38,395 nucleotides of DNA from an uncultured Prevotella sp. (lineage in GTDB: Bacteria > Bacteroidota > Bacteroidia > Bacteroidales > Bacteroidaceae), in contig ONAE01000066.1 in NCBI GenBank assembly GCA_900315695.1, positions 1 to 38,395 on the forward strand, given 5' to 3'. Shown here in pieces: positions 34,330-38,395 of the stretch. The position numbers and the translations under genes were made by a program. The notes beneath the pieces are model-generated. The model was not told where the DNA came from, made no database searches, and was given only the letters and a program-made list of their open reading frames with translations. The first letter of the stretch is position 1. Each line of letters starts with the position of its first letter.

Positions 34330-34337
34330 CAAAAGTA
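34330..34337 (-). promoter_or_regulatory. -7 element of the glucosaminidase gene
   Basis: Minus-strand TACTTTTG (34337-34330) matches TAnnTTTG; the ATG is 20 nt downstream. No good -33 TTTG is visible. Confidence 0.45.
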
Positions 34338-34359
34338 GTGATAATTCCCGAAATATTCG

Positions 34360-34367
34360 TATTTTTG
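34360..34367 (+). promoter_or_regulatory. -7 element of cdd
   Basis: TATTTTTG matches TAnnTTTG and lies 19 nt before the cdd ATG. No -33 TTTG is visible at the usual distance. It is divergent from the glucosaminidase promoter, 22 bp away. Confidence 0.45.
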
Positions 34368-34386
34368 CGGAAAATTATCGCAATTT

Positions 34387-34860
34387 ATGGAACAACTGGA
34401 ACTAAAATCAGTGATTACAGCCTGTCAACTTGACGAACTGTCACCTGCCGAACAACATCTCGTGTCGTTAGCCATCGAGGCTACCGAGCGCAGTTACGCC
34501 CCCTACTCCCACTTCCATGTGGGTGCTGCCGTACGATTGGATAATGGTGTCGAGATCATTGGCTGCAATCAGGAGAATGCCGCCTACCCCTCTGGCCTCT
34601 GTGCCGAGCGCACGGCTCTCTTTACTGCTGGTGCCCAGTATCCTGATGTGGCTGTCTCCACGTTGGCCATTGCCGCACGAGGCACCGATGGCGAGTTGCT
34701 CACTGAGCCCTGCAGTCCCTGTGGCAGTTGCCGTCAGGTGATCATTGAGAGTGAGACGCGCGCCAAGCATCCCATCCGCATCCTGCTCTACGGTCGCCGT
34801 TGCATCTACGTCATCGACGGCATCCGTCAGCTCATGCCCCTGATGTTCTCTGAGTTCTAA
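34387..34860 (+). CDS. cdd: Cytidine deaminase
   Basis: A 157-residue enzyme that converts cytidine and deoxycytidine to the uridine forms in pyrimidine salvage. The zinc site is complete: Cys72-Ala-Glu74 in GLCAERTALF, with Cys109 and Cys112 in EPCSPCGSCRQV. This is the small homotetrameric class, slightly long because of about 20 extra N-terminal residues. The stop codon overlaps the stop codon of the convergent lipoprotein gene, so neither has its own terminator. Confidence 0.94.
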   Translation: MEQLELKSVITACQLDELSPAEQHLVSLAIEATERSYAPYSHFHVGAAVRLDNGVEIIGCNQENAAYPSGLCAERTALFTAGAQYPDVAVSTLAIAARGTDGELLTEPCSPCGSCRQVIIESETRAKHPIRILLYGRRCIYVIDGIRQLMPLMFSEF

Positions 34861-36176
34861 TAGCAGCCTTTGCCCTTCGCTGTCGATTCTTCGTTGAGGT
34901 GGAAGTCATAATCCAGATTCTCCTCATCGATCTTCACAAACTGTTTCTTACCCTCTATCTCATCTGTCGGACTTTCCCAGATGATGTCCTCGAAGCGTGC
35001 CCCCTCTTCGACAATTGTCCTGAGCAGGCAGTTCTCAAAGTGATAATCTACCTCATCACAGATCTGCTCCCCCTCCAACTCATCGTCAGCATAGCCTGTA
35101 ACGATCGTCCCTTCACAGTCGAAGAGCTTCAGTGGGTTCTCTGTCTCATTCGCCATCCTTAAAGCCTTGCCTCTGCTGGCATCAAACGGATAGAACTGGG
35201 CGATGGTGCAGTAGCTTATCTCAGCCTTTCCACCAATCACTGCCAAACAGTCACCACCGGCATTTGTCAGCTGACAATGGTCTAATCTTATCGACGAACC
35301 AACAGTCCTCACACCAGTAATTTTCGAATTATGAACAACACAGTGCGTCATCGAAAGTCTGTCATGATTCTCATCCAGTTCAGCCTTATCCATCACGACA
35401 CCTTCTATGGCATTCTTGATCACAGTCTCCACTAGTTCATTATCTGTTGACGACTCATGGAAATGCACCCCATTCCATTGTCCGCTCACACGGTCATACG
35501 GCAGATAGTCGAACATCCGGTCGAGTCGGTCACCTCGCAGTTCACAGCCTTCCATCTTCAGGCTGCCCTCCACCTCCAGTCCCGATTGGTCGTGGAAAAA
35601 CAGCTGGGTATTCTTCAAGGTCAGCGTCACCCCTTTTCGAACGGTCAGGTCGCCATAGACCACCAAAGGCATTGCCGACTCTATCACAGTATCTTTTTGT
35701 ATCTCAAGGTCATACAGCTTTTGGGCATCCCATGTCCACGCCCTCAGGTTCACGGCCTGCTCATTACCGTTCTCCTGAATGAACAGCAGATTGTCCTCCA
35801 CCAGCTTCGGCTCCAACTGATGAGCCGTCTGAGACGTCAGCTCCACGAACACCAGCAGACTGTCCTTTCCTCTGATCTCCACGTTATTGGTCTGCGATCC
35901 GTTCGAGTTATCCAGGTAGATGCCATCCACGTTCACGCGAAAGCCCGTCTGGTTACCCTTCTTCAGTTTCACCGTCTGCAGCCTTTGTCCGCTATCCTGA
36001 CGGTTAAACACCCAGAACGCATACGTAGAAGAGGGCGTATTGCTGAACACCGTATCCAGTTTCAGTGTATCTACCGAGAAATCCAGACGCATACCAGGTC
36101 CTGTCGAGAACTTCTCATCATCCTCGCAGGCCACGCACATCAGCGCCACTATCAGCACATAAAAAATCCGTTTCAT
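34857..36176 (-). CDS. Lipoprotein with right-handed beta-helix-like repeats
   Basis: A 439-residue protein. The signal KRIFYVLIVALMCVAC is a lipobox with Cys at about residue 17, followed by acidic residues (EDDEK), which in Bacteroidota can direct surface export. Residues about 25-150 look like a beta-sandwich (FSNTPSSTYAFWVFNRQDSG). From about 170 the pattern of short beta-strands with alternating hydrophobic residues (PLVVYGDLTVRKGVTLTLKN, then SIRLDHCQLTNAGGDCLAVI) suggests a parallel beta-helix, as in Bacteroidota right-handed-helix proteins. I place the start at 36176 because the lipobox follows directly; an ATG at 36203 would bury it. The start codon lies inside a hairpin. Confidence 0.75.
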   Translation of the reverse strand: MKRIFYVLIVALMCVACEDDEKFSTGPGMRLDFSVDTLKLDTVFSNTPSSTYAFWVFNRQDSGQRLQTVKLKKGNQTGFRVNVDGIYLDNSNGSQTNNVEIRGKDSLLVFVELTSQTAHQLEPKLVEDNLLFIQENGNEQAVNLRAWTWDAQKLYDLEIQKDTVIESAMPLVVYGDLTVRKGVTLTLKNTQLFFHDQSGLEVEGSLKMEGCELRGDRLDRMFDYLPYDRVSGQWNGVHFHESSTDNELVETVIKNAIEGVVMDKAELDENHDRLSMTHCVVHNSKITGVRTVGSSIRLDHCQLTNAGGDCLAVIGGKAEISYCTIAQFYPFDASRGKALRMANETENPLKLFDCEGTIVTGYADDELEGEQICDEVDYHFENCLLRTIVEEGARFEDIIWESPTDEIEGKKQFVKIDEENLDYDFHLNEESTAKGKGCY

Positions 36177-36195
36177 CTGATGATAAAACGGATTT
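36161..36195 (-). terminator. Terminator-like hairpin containing the lipoprotein start codon
   Basis: On the minus strand AAATCCGTTT (36195-36186) pairs with AAACGGATTT (36173-36164) in a perfect 10-bp stem, and six T follow from within the second arm. The 12-nt loop ends in the ATG (36176-36174). It lies 24 nt after the rubrerythrin stop, so it can end that mRNA or limit expression of the lipoprotein. Confidence 0.65.
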
Positions 36196-36218
36196 ATTTT
36201 CAATTTATTGCTAAAGGC

Positions 36219-36773
36219 TTACTTAAAATAGCGCTTCAGCAGTCCGGCGAAGCCAGCACCATGACGAGCCTCGTCCTTAGCCATCTCATGAACGGTGTCG
36301 TGGATAGCGTCGAAGCCAGCTACCTTCGCGTTCTTGGCGATACGGAACTTATCCTCGCAAGCACCAGCCTCTGCGGCAGCACGCTTCTCCAGATTCGTCT
36401 TGGTGTCCCAAACGCACTCACCCAGCAGCTCAGCAAACTTTGCAGCGTGCTCTGCCTCCTCGAAAGCATAACGCTTGAAAGCCTCTGCGATCTCAGGATA
36501 GCCCTCACGGTCAGCCTGACGACTCATGGCCAGATACATACCAACCTCGCCACACTCACCATTGAAGTGGTTACGCAGGTCGTTAATCATCTCCTCTGAA
36601 ACACCCTCGGGCTTGCCGTCGCCAATCTTGTGAACGGTAGCATAGGTCACCTCTGCATTGTCATCCATCTCAGAGAACTTAGAGGCAGGAGCCTTACAGA
36701 TTGGGCACTTCTCAGGAGCTGCATCGCCTTCATAGATATAACCACAAACGGCGCAAATAAACTTTTTCTTCAT
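36219..36773 (-). CDS. Reverse rubrerythrin (N-terminal rubredoxin, C-terminal diiron domain)
   Basis: A 184-residue protein. Cys7/Cys10 and Cys23/Cys26 form a rubredoxin Fe site at the start ([22 protein letters not shown]). Residues about 55-184 form a ferritin-like four-helix bundle with the diiron motifs ExxH in [12 protein letters not shown] and DEARHGAGF. Classical rubrerythrins have the opposite order. Such proteins reduce peroxide (and oxygen, in characterised reverse forms) in anaerobes. An approximately 60-nt leader and a -7 element lie upstream. The gene is followed by the hairpin at 36161-36195. Confidence 0.92.
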   Translation of the reverse strand: MKKKFICAVCGYIYEGDAAPEKCPICKAPASKFSEMDDNAEVTYATVHKIGDGKPEGVSEEMINDLRNHFNGECGEVGMYLAMSRQADREGYPEIAEAFKRYAFEEAEHAAKFAELLGECVWDTKTNLEKRAAAEAGACEDKFRIAKNAKVAGFDAIHDTVHEMAKDEARHGAGFAGLLKRYFK

Positions 36774-36838
36774 AATTGTAATTGTTCTTTAGTTATTAAT
36801 TAATGTGTCTTTTTAGAGTTCTTTTAAACTTCTGTTTG

Positions 36839-36846
36839 CAAATATA
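36839..36846 (-). promoter_or_regulatory. -7 element of the rubrerythrin gene
   Basis: Minus-strand TATATTTG (36846-36839) matches TAnnTTTG. The -33 region is A/T-rich without TTTG at the normal distance, perhaps because an activator is needed. The leader to the ATG at 36773 is about 60 nt. Confidence 0.5.
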
Positions 36847-36902
36847 CGAACTAAATTCCAATTTTCCAAACATTTTCCAAAATTTATTTTCGCCAATGCG
36901 AT

Positions 36903-37577
36903 TTATAACTCTGTTATACTGCCTACACCTGAGCGCTTATTATCCTTTTTCTTAGGATTACCAGCGTATTTCAGAGAGCCGACACCTGATACCCTACCCT
37001 CAATATGCTCCGAAGCATAGCAAGTGATGCTGCCCACACCCGACACACTGGCCTTTACATTCAGCGCCTTCAGTTTTTCGGCATTGATGCTGCCCACACC
37101 ACTATTGATGATCTTGACATCGTCTGCGATACCGCTGATGTTGATGCTACCCACACCGCTGTTCACGATCTCAAGTCGGTCTGTGTCCAGACTATCCATG
37201 CTGATGCTGGCAGCACCGCTGTTCCGCAACTCAATCAGGTCGCTGGTATATACACGAATATTCACCTTCTTAGTTGTGATGTTAATGTTGCTCTTTCGGA
37301 AACCTATTCTTAACGCTTTGTCTTTATTCTCGAATTTATACAGCTCTATGTAGTTGTCTGGCGCAGTCAGTTCAACGGTACCATCCTTTCTCTCGTCCTG
37401 GATGATCTCCACATGACCCACACAAGTCATCTCCACTTTCTCGAATGGCTGCAACTTATAGGTCTGTGTTACCACATTGTCGCTCGGCTCAATCTGGTTG
37501 GAGTCCCATCCCATCACGTTCATCTTACAACTCATGAAAGTCATCATGCATACCATCAAAAACAAAACCTTTTTCAT
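36903..37577 (-). CDS. DUF2807 (GIN-domain) lipoprotein
   Basis: A 224-residue protein with a lipobox at the start (KKVLFLMVCMMTFMSC, Cys17). The rest is the DUF2807 'head GIN' domain, a beta-helix in which SGVGSI or a close variant recurs about every 15-20 residues (NSGAASISMDSL, NSGVGSINISGI, NSGVGSINAEKL, VSGVGSITCY, VSGVGSLKYA, and RSGVGSI at the C-terminus). The cell location is probably an outer membrane leaflet. Function is unknown; family members are often described as adhesin-like. Upstream lies a -7 element and an unusual array of four palindromes, so the gene is probably tightly regulated. Confidence 0.85.
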   Translation of the reverse strand: MKKVLFLMVCMMTFMSCKMNVMGWDSNQIEPSDNVVTQTYKLQPFEKVEMTCVGHVEIIQDERKDGTVELTAPDNYIELYKFENKDKALRIGFRKSNINITTKKVNIRVYTSDLIELRNSGAASISMDSLDTDRLEIVNSGVGSINISGIADDVKIINSGVGSINAEKLKALNVKASVSGVGSITCYASEHIEGRVSGVGSLKYAGNPKKKDNKRSGVGSITEL

Positions 37578-37639
37578 TTCCTTACAATTTTAATTGGTTA
37601 TACTTTGTCTATTTGACGCTCTCGATGGCCGAAAAGTTG

Positions 37640-37647
37640 CAAAGCTA
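37640..37647 (-). promoter_or_regulatory. -7 element of the DUF2807 gene
   Basis: Minus-strand TAGCTTTG (37647-37640) matches TAnnTTTG. The expected -33 position (about 37667-37671) has no TTTG and is covered by the first palindrome at 37670. The leader to the ATG at 37577 is about 55-60 nt. Confidence 0.6.
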
Positions 37648-37669
37648 GCTATTATTGTCTCGAAAAACA

Positions 37670-37750
37670 TTCCCTTTAAGGGAACAACATATTCCCACGT
37701 TGGGAATGAAATGTTCCCACGTTGGGAACAAAACATTCCCATACTGGGAA
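37670..37750. repeat. Four palindromes TTCCC-N5-GGGAA at an exact 22-bp pitch
   Basis: Palindromes start at 37670, 37692, 37714 and 37736, each 15 bp (TTCCC, five bases, GGGAA). The centres are TTTAA, ACGTT, ACGTT and ATACT, and copies 2 and 3 extend to 6-bp arms. The pitch of 22 bp is about two helical turns, so all face the same side of the DNA. The first overlaps the -33 position of the DUF2807 promoter. I infer an operator array for a dimeric regulator. Confidence 0.9.
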
Positions 37751-37797
37751 CATATCGAAAGCCTGTAGTTTAACGATTGCGATACTTAATTCAACTA

Positions 37798-38011
37798 ACA
37801 CCTAACATCCTATTTAAATAAATCCAGTGTTTATCGGGGTTTCCGAAGGTTTTCCTATCCTCAACACCTAACGTAACACCTAACAATCTCCTAACAAACA
37901 TCTAACGTTAGGTGTTGTGTTAGGAGATTGTTAGATGTTTGGAAGCACAAGATATTTCTAAGTCCCTTATACAAAGGCATTTCCAAGAAAACCATGTTAG
38001 ATGTTAGGTGA
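37798..38011. repeat. Two-sided array of CTAAC/GTTAG motifs with a 47-bp inverted repeat
   Basis: Motifs of the form ACAYCTAAC or its reverse occur at 37798, 37864, 37876, 37898, 37907, 37930, 37996 and 38003, with degenerate CTCCTAAC and GTTAGGAGA copies between. In the core, CTAAC ends at 37872, 37884, 37895 and 37906 and GTTAG starts at 37907, 37919 and 37930, giving steps of 11-12 bp on both sides of a centre at 37906/37907. The arms 37884-37906 and 37907-37930 are complementary except for one inserted base and one mismatch. Confidence 0.8.
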
Positions 38012-38057
38012 TGAAAGATTTTTCAAGAATTGCCCTTAAATGAGATTTTTGCGGGAA

Positions 38058-38123
38058 TTAAATCTAGAACTTGCCACATTTAAATCTAACAATTGCTGAA
38101 ATTAAATCTAGCAATCCGCCCTA
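38058..38123. repeat. Three tandem 22-bp repeats beginning TTAAATCTA
   Basis: TTAAATCTA occurs at 38058, 38080 and 38102, an exact 22-bp pitch. The 13 bp that follow share the partial pattern GMAxTTGCC but are degenerate. An open plus-strand frame over the region (38071-38271) is explained by the repeats and is not called as a gene. Confidence 0.75.
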
Positions 38124-38136
38124 TAAATTGGAAGTA

Positions 38137-38167
38137 GGGCGCAAAAGTTCCTGTCTCTTCTGCGCCC
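38137..38167. repeat. Hairpin GGGCGCA / TGCGCCC
   Basis: GGGCGCA (38137-38143) and TGCGCCC (38161-38167) form a perfect 7-bp GC-rich stem with a 17-nt loop. There is no T-run on either side. It follows the 22-bp repeats. Confidence 0.55.
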
Positions 38168-38183
38168 ATATATTTAAATGCCC

Positions 38184-38199
38184 ACAACAAATTTGTTGT
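38184..38199. repeat. Perfect 16-bp palindrome ACAACAAATTTGTTGT
   Basis: A perfect 16-bp palindrome in the gap between the repeat block and the transposase tail. It may be an operator, or part of the end of the mobile element to its right. Nothing else in 38200-38302 was recognised. Confidence 0.5.
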
Positions 38200-38302
38200 T
38201 ACCTTACTTTTTCAAATAATCTTCTACTGGCTCCCTGCTTATACCCATTTTCTTGCAATTATCTAAATTGATATGGTCTGGTAGGCATAAGATTTCGGTT
38301 CA

Positions 38303-38395
38303 TCAGACAAATGAAGTGACGGCTCTTTCATGTAAGGCATATAGTCTGAGTTTAAAGTACTGCTCATCCCTAAATCCGTAGGCATTTCTTTTGAG
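38303..38395 (-). CDS. C-terminal end of an IS transposase (ISL3/ISAon1-like), cut by the right edge
   Basis: The minus strand is open from the edge (38395) to a TGA at 38305-38303, giving 30 residues that include LKRNAYGFRDEQYFKLRLYA. A 'KRNxYGFRDxxYFKLRLYxLH' ending is typical of ISL3-type transposases of Bacteroidota, recalled from the family. The rest of the gene lies outside the window, so intactness is unknown. Confidence 0.65.
   Translation of the reverse strand, partial: LKRNAYGFRDEQYFKLRLYALHERAVTSFV

Noticed and set aside
35457..36599. 380-codon plus-strand frame across the lipoprotein and rubrerythrin genes
   Set aside because: It spans two real minus-strand genes and their intergenic hairpin, so it is a chance open frame.
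36774..36850. Riboswitch in the rubrerythrin leader
   Set aside because: The leader is about 60 nt, A/T-rich and without strong stems or a known aptamer pattern.
37670..38123. CRISPR array
   Set aside because: Units are 22 bp in total, with 9-15 bp conserved and 7-13 bp between, which is far too short for repeats plus spacers. There are no cas genes.
37670..38123. Plasmid-type iterons or replication origin
   Set aside because: The 22-bp pitch is iteron-like, but no rep gene is in reach and the surroundings are chromosomal. It cannot be excluded for an integrated element beyond the right edge.
38071..38271. Open plus-strand frame of 66 codons
   Set aside because: It begins within the 22-bp repeats and spans the hairpin and palindrome; its composition reflects the repeats and it has no promoter or family match.
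38137..38305. Short minus-strand frame ending in GISREPVEDYLKK
   Set aside because: Only about 31 codons follow a stop and no family could be named. It may be a decayed fragment of the neighbouring mobile element, but this is not supported.

Overview
The window is a chromosomal segment of a Bacteroidota bacterium, most likely order Bacteroidales and close to Prevotella/Segatella. The evidence is the gene families (PorD/DUF4835, DUF3127, DUF5687, an N-terminal-rubredoxin rubrerythrin, a K+-dependent membrane pyrophosphatase), the recurring promoter pattern TTTG-N19-21-TAnnTTTG, and the near absence of Shine-Dalgarno sequences. The species assignment is inference; no rRNA gene is present.

Layout. 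1-460: mobile-element debris, with the start of a frame leaving the left edge, a 5'-truncated phage structural (P5-like) gene and a long hairpin. 467-1085: a toxin-antitoxin pair (minus) between two exact 27-bp direct repeats. 1377-8160 (minus): a tightly coupled operon lon-tgt-lptF/G-like-rhlE-like-ispE, with adjacent genes overlapping by 4 or 1 nt or separated by 1 nt. 8303-9774 (plus): trmN6-like and omega-amidase-like genes overlapping by 4 nt. 9946-10341 (minus): a DUF3127 SSB-like gene, divergent from dnaN. 10441-16663 (plus): dnaN, a DnaQ-like exonuclease, porD-like, recN and a pseudo-protease/TPR protein, closed by a strong terminator. 16704-20182 (minus): rarA, a TRIC/YadS-like channel and dnaB. 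20311-23985 (plus): an unknown acidic protein, hppA and an M15 peptidase. 24095-28315 (minus): RNase D-like exonuclease, rlmI-like, tilS and galE. 28411-32943 (plus): ftsK, a lolA-like gene and a DUF5687 membrane protein. 33044-33395: four tRNA genes (Lys-CUU twice, Thr-CGU, Gly-CCC). 33402-37577: a glucosaminidase/LysM protein, cdd, a beta-helix lipoprotein, a reverse rubrerythrin and a DUF2807 lipoprotein. 37578-38302: 725 bp without a credible gene, packed with ordered repeats. 38303-38395: the tail of a transposase leaving the right edge.

Most of the segment is housekeeping: replication and repair (dnaN, dnaB, recN, rarA, exonucleases), tRNA maturation (tgt, tilS, trmN6), envelope biogenesis (LptF/G, LolA, PorD, LysM/glucosaminidase, M15), proteolysis (lon) and division (ftsK). 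The unusual material is at the ends. The strongest candidate for something undescribed is the block upstream of the DUF2807 lipoprotein. It holds four 15-bp palindromes at an exact 22-bp pitch directly over the predicted promoter, then a two-sided array of CTAAC/GTTAG motifs spaced 11-12 bp, then three more repeats again at a 22-bp pitch. Other notable points are a TA cassette flanked by direct repeats, a terminator-like hairpin that holds the start codon of the next gene, a tRNA-guanine transglycosylase without most of its zinc ligands, and several genes whose promoters imply leaderless or nearly leaderless mRNAs.
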